Positions 41,935-50,982 are shown, counted from the first letter of the stretch. The stretch: DNA of 64,000 bases from Palsa-504 sp963753225 (GCA_963753225.1 CAVWBQ010000017.1:1-64000); one strand, 5' to 3'. Notes: generated by a model from the letters alone, not told the origin. Program-made: numbers and translations.

Positions 41935-43161
41935 CTAGGGGGCACGCTGCCCGATGACCAGGGAGGCGGGGCTGTGCTGTGGCCTGAGCACCACGATGGC
42001 AAGCCGGCGGGCACCCGGGCGCCACGACGCTAGCTGCACCTTGGTCGTGAAGCTGAACTCAGCAACCAGGCTGTCGCTGCCGGCGGGCCAGCCGAAGCCG
42101 ACGAGGGCGTCGCTGCTGACCCAGGTTTGTGGCACGGCGGTCAGGCGGCCGCTGGCCAGGGATACTCGCTCCAGCTGCACCGCCCTCGCGCCGAAGGCCG
42201 TGTTGTCGCTGAAGCCCACCTGGATCACCAGGAAGCTCCCGTCGGGGCTGAAGGCTGCGTTGGCCACCGAACTCGCCGCAGGCAGCTCGACCGAAGCCCG
42301 CCGGCCGGTGGCCAGATTCAGCACCTGCATGCGACAGCGTGCGACGCACGGCGGCGTCCAGGCGATCTGGGTTGCGCTCGCCGCGATCACTCCGTCAAAG
42401 GTGCGACTGGCTTGCGGGGCGGCTGGATTCCACAACTTGTCGGCTATCGTCCCCGCCTGCGGGGTCACCGGTGCCAGCAGCAGTCCGCGGCTGGTCCCCT
42501 GCTCGATCAGGTACCCGGTCGGAAGCCTGAACTGCGGACCGAGCTGCCGGCCAGTGATGCTGACTTCCCGCGCTACACCTGCGGCCGTGCGCGGATCGGC
42601 ATCTGAGGGGTAGCTGGTCAGCCACAGCGTGCCAGCCACGCCTGGGACGACCGCGTTCGCCAGCCCTGCCCGGGTCGCCGAAGGCGCGCGATCAGCCAGG
42701 AAATAGACAGCACGCCGCGGTCCAGCGCAACTGCCGCAGACGGCCTGTGCACCCGGGCCGACTGCCTGCACTGCCCAGCCGCCCGGCGCGCGGGTGAACT
42801 GGTAGCCAGACCGCTGCGGCGGCAGGCCGCCGATCGGCATCACCTGGCCGGTGGCCGGCCAGAACCACACCGGCCGCTCTCCGGTCGCCGGCAGCCGAAG
42901 CCCTCCAGGCCAGGACATCTGGCCTGTGATCCCGTCGGGTTCCGCCGCCACTCCCACGTCACCCGAAACCGCACTAGCAACCGACGACGGCACCGGAGCC
43001 ACGGTGCCAGCCGCCCGGGCCGGCCGCGCCGTCCCATGCCGTGACCGCGGCAGATAATGCACAATCAACACAGCCACCAGCACGAGCACGGCGACTGCCG
43101 CCACGCGGCGCGGCCACGGACCGGACTCACGGCCCCCACCCTGACTCAGGATGTCAGGCAC
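41935..43161 (-). CDS. Membrane-anchored beta-propeller-like protein
   Basis: A 408-residue protein with an N-terminal anchor (RVAAVAVLVLVAVLIVHYL) and a large exported domain. Repeated strand patterns such as PVWFWPATGQVMPIG, GTLWLTSYPSD, MQVLNLATGRRASVEL and AAFSPDGSFLVIQVGF suggest a TolB/WD-like propeller. No catalytic motif is seen. The GTG start has GGTGAGG just upstream. Relatives in actinomycetes are uncharacterised. Confidence 0.7.
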   Translation of the reverse strand: MPDILSQGGGRESGPWPRRVAAVAVLVLVAVLIVHYLPRSRHGTARPARAAGTVAPVPSSVASAVSGDVGVAAEPDGITGQMSWPGGLRLPATGERPVWFWPATGQVMPIGGLPPQRSGYQFTRAPGGWAVQAVGPGAQAVCGSCAGPRRAVYFLADRAPSATRAGLANAVVPGVAGTLWLTSYPSDADPRTAAGVAREVSITGRQLGPQFRLPTGYLIEQGTSRGLLLAPVTPQAGTIADKLWNPAAPQASRTFDGVIAASATQIAWTPPCVARCRMQVLNLATGRRASVELPAASSVANAAFSPDGSFLVIQVGFSDNTAFGARAVQLERVSLASGRLTAVPQTWVSSDALVGFGWPAGSDSLVAEFSFTTKVQLASWRPGARRLAIVVLRPQHSPASLVIGQRAP

Positions 43162-43327
43162 GCCTCACCGCCAAGAGCATTCTGATCTGTGCTTACGACC
43201 ATACTCCGGCCTGCGGGCAGCAAACATGGCGGCGCCCCGAAGTACCAGGTCCACCGGGCGGGAAGCTCTGACGGTTACCCGTGGCGGATGATGGCCGGCG
43301 GGAGGGACAACTCGTGATCGCTTGGCC

Positions 43328-44149
43328 TCACCTCACACCCGGGCGACGCCGCAATAACCCCAGAACCCGGTCCGGGTTATAGTCCGGCTGGCCGCTGTCA
43401 GGGTGCCAGTAGGAGATGAGCACGACCCCTGGGTCGACCAGCTCCGTGCCGTTGAACATGCGCTGGATGGCCTCCTTGCCCCGCCCGACGAACACTGTGC
43501 CCCGTTTCGCGTATTCTGCCGTGATCGCATGCATCCTGTCGGGGGCTAGCTCGTCGGTTACGTGGGAGATGACCAGGTAGCTTCCTGGCGCGAGCGCCGT
43601 CAGGTAGCGGGCGACGATACCGCCCGGGTCGTCGTGATCCGGGATGTTGTGCAGGCACGCGACGAACAGCAGCCCCACCGGCTTGGTGAAATCCAGGAGC
43701 TTCCCCGTTGCGGCGAGAACCTCCTCGACGTTCCGCAGATCAGCCCGGACCACCGCGGTGGCCCGGGTGTCGGCCGTCAGCGACTCGGCTTGCAGGAATA
43801 CGACGGGATCGTTGTCGACGTAAACGACGCGAGCATCCGGATGCCCGGCCTGGGCGACCTCGTAGGTGTTGGGACTGGTCGGCAGCCCGGTCCCGACGTC
43901 GAGGAACTGGCGGATTCCGTTGTCGCGCAGGAACCGTACCGCGCGCACCAGGAACTGGCGGTTGGCGCGCGCGCTGTGCAGAATCTCCGGCGAGATCTTG
44001 AGGGACATTTCGGCCGCCTCCCTGTCGACGGCGAAGTTGTCCGTACCGCCCAGAAGGTAGTCGTAGACCCTGGCTGGATGCGGGATATCCGTGCGGATCC
44101 CCAGTGCCCTCCATCTGTCGTGCCGCTCCTGCTCGTCCTGCCCGGTCAT
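43328..44149 (-). CDS. SAM-dependent methyltransferase, DUF574 type
   Basis: A 273-residue protein of the actinomycete-specific DUF574 group. IPHPARVYDYLLGGTDNF is its signature, IRQFLDVGTGLPT the SAM-binding loop, and ARVVYVDNDPVV the acidic ribose contact. The group is usually present in many copies per genome and its substrates are unknown. The ATG at 44149 has GAGAGG about 5 nt upstream. Confidence 0.9.
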   Translation of the reverse strand: MTGQDEQERHDRWRALGIRTDIPHPARVYDYLLGGTDNFAVDREAAEMSLKISPEILHSARANRQFLVRAVRFLRDNGIRQFLDVGTGLPTSPNTYEVAQAGHPDARVVYVDNDPVVFLQAESLTADTRATAVVRADLRNVEEVLAATGKLLDFTKPVGLLFVACLHNIPDHDDPGGIVARYLTALAPGSYLVISHVTDELAPDRMHAITAEYAKRGTVFVGRGKEAIQRMFNGTELVDPGVVLISYWHPDSGQPDYNPDRVLGLLRRRPGVR

Positions 44150-44208
44150 CGCGCCTCTCCGCACTCGTTCGCTGCCCAGATGATGCCACACCAAGCCTTG
44201 GACGGGAG

Positions 44209-44550
44209 AAGTGGCCGGAACCACCGGTGGGCTGGTCGAGGTACAGCTGGAACTGGCAAGAGGCAGGCCTGCGCGAACGGCTGGCGAGCGCCGGGACGGT
44301 ATTCGTCGCGGCCATAGTCTCGAACCAGGAAGAGTACTGTTCCTGGTTCGATGCGATCTTCGTGCTCGTGGCTGACGTTGCCACGCTGCGCCAGCGTCTC
44401 CTGAGCCGGAACGGCCACGGCAAGGATCCCGCCGAGCTCGCCGGAATTCTGGATGGCCATGCCGAACGTGTGGCGGAACTGCTGTCAGCCCCGCATGCGG
44501 TCGCCATCGATGGTGCGGGGGAGGGCACCCGCCTTCCACCAGCACAATGA
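44209..44550 (+). pseudogene. P-loop kinase, C-terminal fragment
   Basis: SRYSWNWQEAGLRERLASAG, TVFVAAIVSNQEEYCSWFDA and IFVLVADVATLRQRLLSR resemble the second half of adenylate-kinase-like P-loop proteins. The Walker A half is missing, and upstream the frame is merely antisense to the methyltransferase gene. It is a 5'-truncated remnant. Confidence 0.6.
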
Positions 44551-44630
44551 CTGCCATAGCCCGATCTCATCGGGGCCTGACGCTGGCTCAGCGTCGGCGC
44601 GACCGGGCCGGTGCTCGAGGGCTGGAGCAT

Positions 44631-45227
44631 ATGACGGTTCGGACGGGCACGCTAGACCTGGGACGCGAGATACTTGAGGGCGTGCGTCTGGGGATCGCCC
44701 ATCATCTCGGCTGGGCCGTGGCTGTCACTGCATCGGCCGGCCACGTAGTCGTGGATCGTCGGCGGATCGAGCTGATCGAACCCGGTATGCCAGCGGCACC
44801 GATCGAGCACGAAGCCAAGCCCCTCGACGACGACGCAGGTGCGAGGATGGTCGCGGAGGTCCGGGCGTCGGCGCTGCGGGCAACATCCGCGTCGCTGGAT
44901 CAGCTCGCCGCCTCGCTGCCCGAACCGATCGTCTCGATGTCGCTGCGAGCCTGGCCGCTTGACTTCCCAGACGACATCGTCGTCCAGCGCCGCCCGCCGT
45001 ACGAGTCTCGGGCCAACTCGGTCATGTACTGCCAGGTGCTCTCGGAATGTGCTCACGTGCGCGGCTGGGAGGTTCACCTCTTCGACGCGAAGGACGTCGA
45101 GGCGCAGGCGGCCAGGATCCTCGGTGAGCGACTCGGCGATGTGCTCCACGGACCGCGGGCAATGCTGGGACCGCCGTGGACCAAGGACCATCGGATCGCG
45201 CTCGCCTCCACGATCGTTGCCGGCTGA
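44631..45227 (+). CDS. Hypothetical protein (198 aa)
   Basis: A soluble protein I cannot place firmly. GWAVAVTASAGHVVVDRRRI suggests a strand pair, and the C-terminal YESRANSVMYCQVLSECAHV, GWEVHLFDAKDVEAQAAR and GPPWTKDHRIALA are reminiscent of RNase-H/RuvC-like folds without clear catalytic acids. The ATG at 44631 has GGAG 6 nt upstream; a longer frame from 44547 lacks support. Confidence 0.6.
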   Translation: MTVRTGTLDLGREILEGVRLGIAHHLGWAVAVTASAGHVVVDRRRIELIEPGMPAAPIEHEAKPLDDDAGARMVAEVRASALRATSASLDQLAASLPEPIVSMSLRAWPLDFPDDIVVQRRPPYESRANSVMYCQVLSECAHVRGWEVHLFDAKDVEAQAARILGERLGDVLHGPRAMLGPPWTKDHRIALASTIVAG

Positions 45228-45385
45228 ACCCGCGGCGCTATGGTGCGTCTGGATACCAGCAACACCGCGGAAGATGCGACAGGTATTCGATGGGGAATCG
45301 GACAACTTGGCCATATGGCATGGCGATACCATAGTGATCCAAGCGCCGTCGTCGGGTGGGGCTCCGGGAAGTCATTGGGATCTGG

Positions 45386-47266
45386 ATGGCAGTTGGGTAC
45401 CGGTCGATCTTCTCGCTGCGGCACGGCCAGGACGCGATGCGGCTCACAGCGGAGCAGCTCCGTTCGTGGCTGGCGCTCAAGGGATACGGCCTCGTGGCCC
45501 TTCCCCCCGGAGTTCACGAAATAGCCGAACACGCCCAGCTCGTCGTGACCGAACTGCATCTGCACGATGGCTCCGGCTCGCGGCGGTACCGGCTGACCGA
45601 GTCTTCATCCGCGGGGGAATGGGTGACGACCGTGACAGTGCACCGTGACGGCAAGGAAGATGACTGGATCTGGGTCGATGTCAACGCGCCGCCGTCAACG
45701 CCCGGACCGGCGGCATCATATGAGCGCCTCGTCAAGGACGTTGATGCCGCGGACGCGTGGTGGACGGGGGTCCCGCATATGGTCCGGGTGATCTTGTCGG
45801 CCGCAGACGCCCATGATGGTGAGATGATCTTGTCCTCCCGGCCGACCTTGGTCACCGCGGCTGACGTCGACGGCCTGATATCGGCGATCTGCGATCCTGG
45901 GCGGCGCGGCACCGCCCTTGTTGCCGCACCTATCCCGGATGTTCCTGCGCCACGGATGATCGGCCATGTCGAGCGGCTGACCCGCGAGTGCGTCGGGCTG
46001 GCCGGAATCTACGTACTTGATAGCGGGGCGGCCGCGAAGCTTGAGGAATCGTTCGCGCCCTCGCACTCGGTGCCGCTGGGAGCGATTCGCACGTTCTTGC
46101 CGGAGGTCGATCCGGCCAGCGCCGTCGATGCCCGGCGGCACCGTGTGCTGCTCGCCCGGACTATCGCCGAGCAGGCTCCCGGCAAGCTCGGGCATTTGCT
46201 AGGCCGGGCGAACCGAAGCCGGGCACTGAACCTGCCGCTGCCTTCGCATGTTGCCCAGGTCGATCGCTTGCTGTCCAGGGAGGAGCCGGCCACCGTCCTG
46301 CGAGCGATCCAGGAACCGCCACCAGACCCTTTCGCCCGCGGGCCAGGTGACGGGGCTGCTGGCCTGGCTCCGGCAGGGCAGGCAGCGACCACGGCTGTCC
46401 GCGAGGTCGCCATCGCCGGTGAGCTGCTCACCGGTCTTGTCAGCGAGTTTCAGTCTGGCGCCTCTCGCGCTGACCTGCCGGGCGGCCCTGACGACATGAC
46501 CGCCAGGTTCCGGGAGTTGCTGGCCGAAGGCCGGGGAGTACTGCGCGGTCACCGGGAGATATCGCGGCGGCTCGCGGTTCTCCAGGACATGCTTGAAGAC
46601 GTAGAAGACGATCGTGATCTGGTCCGCGCCCGGCTGGAGGATGAGCAGCTGGATCACGCCGAGACGCAAGCCGAGCTCCTGAAGGCGAAGCTGGAGCTCG
46701 ACCGGCTTCGCGGCATTCTCTCCAGAACTGGCCGCGTCGATCAGACCCGGGCCGCCACGGCAGCAGCGCAATCGCCCGGGTCGTTCGCCGAGCTACTCGA
46801 GCGGCTCGATGAGCATGTGCTTTCCTACGTCATATTCACCGGGGACCCGAAGAACGCGCTCGAACTGGACGACTTCGACCCGCTCGGCACCTGGGCCGCC
46901 AAATCCTGGGACGCGCTGCGGGTCCTCGACGGGTACGCGGCCGCGCGGCGCCGCGGTGAATTCAGCAAAGGGGTCCACGCCTACCTGGGACATACTCCGC
47001 CCGGGCGGCCCGGCTATCCGCCGGGCGCGCATTCCACTCAGGAATCCGAGCCCGTCGAACGCTCACCCAAACTCCGGAAGCTACGAGTATTCCCGGTTCC
47101 CACCGGACTGCATCCGGACGGCGCCATTTTCATGGATGCGCATTTCAAGATAGCCCGGAAGGGTCTGGTCTCCCCCCGGATTTACTATCACGATGACGCT
47201 GGTCAGACAGGGAAGATCTACGTGGGCTACATCGGCAAGCACCTCCCGAACGCACATACAAACTAG
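45386..47266 (+). CDS. Hypothetical multidomain coiled-coil protein (about 626 aa)
   Basis: A large cytosolic protein without known enzyme motif. The N-terminal part is mixed alpha-beta. Residues about 370-470 are charged and helical (FRELLAEGRGVLRGHREISR, LVRARLEDEQLDHAETQAEL), a likely coiled coil. The C-terminal 60 residues form a compact domain: FPVPTGLHPDGAIFMDAHFK, PRIYYHDDAGQTGKIYVGYI. That tail architecture recurs, as far as I remember, in actinomycete accessory proteins. The position among decayed genes makes a defence or conflict role conceivable but unproven. The start is uncertain (45356 GTG or 45386 ATG). Confidence 0.6.
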   Translation: MAVGYRSIFSLRHGQDAMRLTAEQLRSWLALKGYGLVALPPGVHEIAEHAQLVVTELHLHDGSGSRRYRLTESSSAGEWVTTVTVHRDGKEDDWIWVDVNAPPSTPGPAASYERLVKDVDAADAWWTGVPHMVRVILSAADAHDGEMILSSRPTLVTAADVDGLISAICDPGRRGTALVAAPIPDVPAPRMIGHVERLTRECVGLAGIYVLDSGAAAKLEESFAPSHSVPLGAIRTFLPEVDPASAVDARRHRVLLARTIAEQAPGKLGHLLGRANRSRALNLPLPSHVAQVDRLLSREEPATVLRAIQEPPPDPFARGPGDGAAGLAPAGQAATTAVREVAIAGELLTGLVSEFQSGASRADLPGGPDDMTARFRELLAEGRGVLRGHREISRRLAVLQDMLEDVEDDRDLVRARLEDEQLDHAETQAELLKAKLELDRLRGILSRTGRVDQTRAATAAAQSPGSFAELLERLDEHVLSYVIFTGDPKNALELDDFDPLGTWAAKSWDALRVLDGYAAARRRGEFSKGVHAYLGHTPPGRPGYPPGAHSTQESEPVERSPKLRKLRVFPVPTGLHPDGAIFMDAHFKIARKGLVSPRIYYHDDAGQTGKIYVGYIGKHLPNAHTN

Positions 47267-47364
47267 ACATTCGCGGCAGCTCAGTTGTCCCGTCTCGAAT
47301 GACCTGACACACGTAAATGCAGAGCTGGGCTGTGTCAGTTCGGCTGAGACTGGGATGGCGCTTC

Positions 47365-47391
47365 TGTCTCAGGAATGATGGCACTGAGACA
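47365..47391. repeat. Inverted repeat TGTCTCAG/CTGAGACA
   Basis: TGTCTCAG and its exact complement flank an 11-nt spacer. The heptamer is shared with the direct repeats near 33.6 kb. It is probably an insertion-sequence terminus or a weak terminator behind the coiled-coil gene. Confidence 0.5.
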
Positions 47392-47455
47392 ACGAGCCGG
47401 ATTGGCCGGTAACCGGCCTCAGCGGGCTGGCTGCCGCTCCCGCCGACGCCGCCGG

Positions 47456-47461
47456 TATGGT
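47456..47461 (+). promoter_or_regulatory. Leaderless-type -10 (TATGGT)
   Basis: TATGGT ends 6 nt before the ATG at 47468. The same hexamer and spacing precede the VOC gene at 54213. Confidence 0.45.
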
Positions 47462-47467
47462 GAAGGC

Positions 47468-47509
47468 ATGTGCTGCTGCGCTGCCATGACTACCAGTACC
47501 GCCGCTTAG
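47468..47509 (+). CDS. Poly-cysteine leader peptide candidate (13 aa)
   Basis: ATG TGC TGC TGC opens a 13-codon ORF, MCCCAAMTTSTAA. Its TAG lies partly in the loop of a perfect 10-bp stem at 47496-47518. Leaderless poly-cysteine ORFs act as cysteine-responsive attenuators in mycobacteria, and this has the same look: a TANNNT hexamer 6 nt upstream. The next gene, a P-loop kinase, begins 148 nt downstream, so a regulatory target is plausible but not evident. Confidence 0.4.
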   Translation: MCCCAAMTTSTAA

Positions 47510-47518
47510 CGGCGGTAC
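47496..47518 (+). promoter_or_regulatory. Perfect stem-loop overlapping the leader ORF stop
   Basis: GTACCGCCGC-TTA-GCGGCGGTAC forms a 10-bp stem with a 3-nt loop. No T-run follows. A ribosome stalled on the Cys codons could alter its folding. Confidence 0.6.
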
Positions 47519-47657
47519 CGAGGCTGCTGTAACCGGCCTCAATGCCTGCCCCTGCCGGGGTCAGCGCCAGGGCGTACCGCCGGATCAGCGTCCCGCCGGC
47601 AGCCACTCGCGTACCCATCCCTGCGCTGCCGGACCGTCCTGCCTGATCAGGGGAGTC

Positions 47658-48275
47658 ATGTCTCAGTCGCAGCGATCCGATTCACATTCACCGCCGGCAC
47701 CCGCCGAGATGCGGCCTGGCTCCATCGCGGCGCAGGACCCGTGCGCCGCCACGATGCTCCTGATGGTCGGGCTCCCCGGAGCCGGGAAAACCACCCGGGC
47801 CAAAGAGCTCGCCGCGGTGCACCAGGCGCTGCGGCTGACCCCGGATCACTGGATGATCCCGCTGTTCGGCGATTCGATGGCCGACGGCAAGCGCTTCGTG
47901 CTGGAAGGGCGGCTCATCTCGGTTGCCCTGCAGGCGCTGCGGCTGGGGATCAGCGTCGTGCTCGACTACGGGCTCTGGGGCCGCGATGAACGGTCGGCAC
48001 TGCGCTGGCTGGCGCGATCGGCCGGGGCGGCCTGCGAGGTGATCTACCTGCCCGTGGACAAGGACGTCCAGCTCGCCCGGATCGCGCACCGCCAGGCAAC
48101 GGCACCGCACCGGACGTTCCCGATGAACGAGGCCGACGTAGACCAATGGCGGGAGCAGTTCCAGGTACCTGACGCCGCCGAACTCGGCGGCGGCGAAATC
48201 CCCGGCCCGCCAGCGGGATGGCCGGGCTGGCCGGAATGGGCAGTAGACCACTGGCCATCATGCACCGACAGCTAA
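47658..48275 (+). CDS. P-loop kinase (AAA_33/zeta-toxin-like)
   Basis: A 205-residue ATP-binding kinase. LLMVGLPGAGKTTRAKELA is Walker A, ISVVLDYGLWGRDERSALRW follows the Walker B strand, and LARIAHRQATAPHRTFPMNE carries lid arginines. The fold phosphorylates small molecules, nucleic-acid ends or aminoglycoside-like substrates. GGGGAG precedes the ATG; an internal start near MLLMVG is possible. A candidate poly-Cys leader lies upstream. Confidence 0.8.
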   Translation: MSQSQRSDSHSPPAPAEMRPGSIAAQDPCAATMLLMVGLPGAGKTTRAKELAAVHQALRLTPDHWMIPLFGDSMADGKRFVLEGRLISVALQALRLGISVVLDYGLWGRDERSALRWLARSAGAACEVIYLPVDKDVQLARIAHRQATAPHRTFPMNEADVDQWREQFQVPDAAELGGGEIPGPPAGWPGWPEWAVDHWPSCTDS

Positions 48276-48328
48276 CCTGACCGCCCTGAAGGTCGGGTTT
48301 TCCGGATGGTGCAGGTAGGAGCCGGCCG

Positions 48329-49489
48329 GTGATGATTGGCGGCATGGCAACTTCCGCAGACACCGGTGACGCGCCGGCCGGGCCGGGGCCCGCGCCGTGC
48401 CTGCCTGAGCCGACCGGTCCGTGCCCGGTCGGCACCACGTCCTTGTGGCTGACAGACACCTCCCGTCCCGATCCCTGGGTCGCGGGGGTGAACGCACGAG
48501 AGCTGATGGTCTCACTGTGGTACCCGGCGGCGCCGTCGGACGGGCGGCGAGCCCGGTACATGACGCCAGCGGAGTCCGAACTCCAACTCACCGGCAGGGG
48601 CATCACCGGCGTCCCGCCGGAAGCGCTGAGCACGGTCCGGACCAACGCGGTCAGCGACGCCACACCGGAGGGGCGCCAGCGCGCCCTGCCCCTGGTGGTG
48701 CTCTCGCCTGGCTTCACCAACTCCCGCAGCACGCTCACCGCGCTGGCCGAGGACCTGGCCAGCCACGGCTACGTCGTGGCCGGAATTGATCACACGTACG
48801 AGAGCTTCGCCACGGCCTTTCCCGATGGGCGGGTCACCACCTGCCTCGCCCGTGAGGCACGCCAGCGGGGCACAGGGTCCTGGGAGAAAGTGGCGGCAGG
48901 CCGGGCCGCCGATGTCTCCTTCGTGCTCGGCGAGCTGACAGGTGCGCACCCGGCATGGCCGGGCGCCGGGCTGATCGACCCGTCCCGGATGGCGATGGCC
49001 GGCCACTCCGCCGGCGGCGCGGCCGCCATCGCCGCCATGCTGGCCGACTCCCGTATCCGGGCCGGCATCGACATGGACGGCGCCACTGCCGCCCCGATCC
49101 CGGATGGCGGCCTGTCACGGCCGTTTCTGTTCCTGGGCAAGCAATCCAACTACACCCCGGGAAAGCAATCCCCAGGCATCCCCGGGAAGCCAGGCCCCGC
49201 GAGCACCTGGGAGCGTGACTGGAAGCTCCTGACCGGGTGGAAGCGGTGGCTCCTGGTAGCCGGCACCGTGCATGCCTCGTTCACCGACCTCGCGCTCCTG
49301 GCCGATCAGAGCGGCATCGACATCGGCGCCGCCCTGTCCGGAGCCCGGTCCCTGGACATCACCCGCGCCTACGTCCGGGCCTTTTTCGACCAGCACCTGC
49401 GAAGCAAGCCACAAGCCCTGCTGGACCAATCGTCACTACGCTACCCCGAGGTCACCTTCTGTTCTCCGGAAGCTGAAACTCGCGCATAG
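48329..49489 (+). CDS. Alpha/beta hydrolase (PAF-acetylhydrolase-like)
   Basis: A 386-residue hydrolase. LPLVVLSPGFTNSRSTLTAL is the oxyanion region, MAGHSAGGAAAIAA the nucleophile elbow with its Ser, RAGIDMDGA the acid region, and GTVHASFTDLALL the likely catalytic His. A short repeated GKQS/PGKP segment lies in a surface loop (49137-49200). The substrate may be a phospholipid or aryl ester. GGAG is about 10 nt before the ATG. Confidence 0.83.
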   Translation: MMIGGMATSADTGDAPAGPGPAPCLPEPTGPCPVGTTSLWLTDTSRPDPWVAGVNARELMVSLWYPAAPSDGRRARYMTPAESELQLTGRGITGVPPEALSTVRTNAVSDATPEGRQRALPLVVLSPGFTNSRSTLTALAEDLASHGYVVAGIDHTYESFATAFPDGRVTTCLAREARQRGTGSWEKVAAGRAADVSFVLGELTGAHPAWPGAGLIDPSRMAMAGHSAGGAAAIAAMLADSRIRAGIDMDGATAAPIPDGGLSRPFLFLGKQSNYTPGKQSPGIPGKPGPASTWERDWKLLTGWKRWLLVAGTVHASFTDLALLADQSGIDIGAALSGARSLDITRAYVRAFFDQHLRSKPQALLDQSSLRYPEVTFCSPEAETRA

Positions 49490-49672
49490 CACACCAGCCA
49501 GAGCAGGAACGCGCCGCCGCGCTGTCCTTGGCCGCCTCGGGGCCATATCCCGGCCGCCTCCCATCTCGCGCCGGGGTGCGCCGGCTGGCGGGCCTCCGAC
49601 GGCGTCCAGGACGCGGGCGAAGTCCGCGGGCTGGGCCACGAAACGGGGTCCGGCATCGACTGCGGCGCGACG

Positions 49673-49678
49673 TAGGAT
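49673..49678 (+). promoter_or_regulatory. Leaderless-type -10 (TAGGAT)
   Basis: TAGGAT ends 7 nt before the GTG at 49686. Confidence 0.4.
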
Positions 49679-49685
49679 CGTGCGT

Positions 49686-50135
49686 GTGACCAGCAGGCCC
49701 GCCGCGGAGCAGCACCTGCGCGACCTCGCGCGGCTGCGCCGCGTCCGGGACCGGATCGACCGGGAGTACGCGCAGCCGCTGGACGTCGAGGCGCTCGCCC
49801 GCGGCGCGCACATGTCGGCCGGGCACCTCAGCCGCGAGTTCAAGCTCGCCTACGGCGAGTCGCCGTACAGCTACCTGATGACGCGGCGGATCGAGCGCGC
49901 GATGGCGCTGCTGCGCCGCGGCGACCTCAGCGTCACCGAGGTCTGCTTCGCGGTCGGCTGCGCGTCGCTGGGCACCTTCAGCACTCGCTTCACCGAGCTG
50001 GCCGGCATGCCGCCCAGCGCCTACCGGAGTCAGGCAGCTCGCGCGACGGCGGGGATGCCGCCGTGCGTGGCGAAACAGGTGACCAGACCGGTCAGGAATC
50101 GAGAAGCGCCGGTCACCGGGCCGCAGCTAGCCTGA
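49686..50135 (+). CDS. AraC-family regulator (DNA-binding domain only)
   Basis: A 149-residue protein consisting of the AraC double helix-turn-helix: VEALARGAHMSAGHLSREFK and TEVCFAVGCASLGTFSTRFT, with AGMPPSAYR closing it. No sensor domain is present. Such stand-alone AraC genes are often paired with a VOC-family gene, as here with the gene 5 nt downstream, which it likely regulates. Confidence 0.87.
   Translation: MTSRPAAEQHLRDLARLRRVRDRIDREYAQPLDVEALARGAHMSAGHLSREFKLAYGESPYSYLMTRRIERAMALLRRGDLSVTEVCFAVGCASLGTFSTRFTELAGMPPSAYRSQAARATAGMPPCVAKQVTRPVRNREAPVTGPQLA
50128..50133 (+). promoter_or_regulatory. Leaderless-type -10 (TAGCCT) inside the AraC 3' end
   Basis: TAGCCT overlaps the AraC stop region and ends 7 nt before the VOC ATG at 50141, so the VOC gene may have its own leaderless transcript. 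Confidence 0.4.
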
Positions 50136-50140
50136 CTGCC

Positions 50141-50551
50141 ATGGACATCACCATTCACGCGAGCTTCCTCCCGCACGACAACCCGGACGCCTCCCTGGCC
50201 TTTTATCGCGACATCCTCGGCTTCGAGGTCCGCGCCGATGTCGGACAGGGCAAGATGCGCTGGATCACGGTCGGCCCGGCCGGCCAGCCCAGCACGTCCA
50301 TCCTCCTGGCACCGCCGGCCGCCGGCCCCGGCTTCACCGACGGTGAGCGCCGCACGATCGCCGAGATGATGGCCAAGGGCACCTACGGCTGGATCCTCCT
50401 GGCCACCAAGGACCTCGACGGCACCTTCGAGCGGCTGCAGTCCAGCGACACCGAGGTCGTCCAGGAGCCGGTCGAGCAGCCGTACGGGATTCGCGACTGC
50501 GCCTTCCGCGATCCTGCGGGCAACCTGATCCGCATCCAGGAACTGCGCTGA
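50141..50551 (+). CDS. VOC-family (glyoxalase-like) protein
   Basis: A 136-residue vicinal-oxygen-chelate domain: PDASLAFYRDILGFEVRADV, RWITVGPAGQPSTSILLA, and YGIRDCAFRDPAGNLIRIQ with the terminal metal Glu position occupied by Gln in RIQEL. The family includes glyoxalases, dioxygenases and antibiotic-binding proteins; the loss of a ligand favours binding over catalysis. It is paired with the AraC gene. Confidence 0.85.
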   Translation: MDITIHASFLPHDNPDASLAFYRDILGFEVRADVGQGKMRWITVGPAGQPSTSILLAPPAAGPGFTDGERRTIAEMMAKGTYGWILLATKDLDGTFERLQSSDTEVVQEPVEQPYGIRDCAFRDPAGNLIRIQELR

Positions 50552-50711
50552 GCCGCCGATCGTAGCCATGTGCACAGACGCGTACCGTGAGGCGCTGACA
50601 CGAGATCTCTCATCCACGGCGTCACCGGCGCCGGCCTCGACTTCGATGCCGAGCCAGTGCCACGCCTCCGAAGCCGGCCGCGAAAGGGTGTCCGCGAGTG
50701 ACGGTCAGAGA

Positions 50712-50816
50712 CCGCTCGTCACCGGGGGCTGTTTCTGGCCGGCGACGGCCACGATCACGCCGGGCCCGCCGATCCGGGTCGGCGACGGACCGTACGCGAT
50801 CGCGATCACGCGATAA
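50712..50816 (+). pseudogene. YVTN beta-propeller fragment
   Basis: ATATITPGPPIRVGDGPYAI is the typical end-and-start of a 40-residue YVTN propeller repeat, but only about one blade remains. Confidence 0.5.
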
Positions 50817-50866
50817 CCAGTATCACCGGGCATCGATCCTTATCTTCCTCGCCGGGTGCCGGCGCC

Positions 50867-50982
50867 GGCGGCTCGGCGAGCTCGATACCCAGGCGCACGC
50901 CGCACTCGACGAGGCCGCGCGCATCTGCACGGCGCACAGCTTGCCGGGCCTGCTCGCCACCATTGATGAGATGCGCCGGTGA
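50867..50982 (+). pseudogene. Unidentified C-terminal fragment
   Basis: A helical segment (AHAALDEAARICTAHSLPGL) looks like the tail of a decayed gene, with no start or domain of its own. 50983-51167 shows no gene. Confidence 0.3.
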
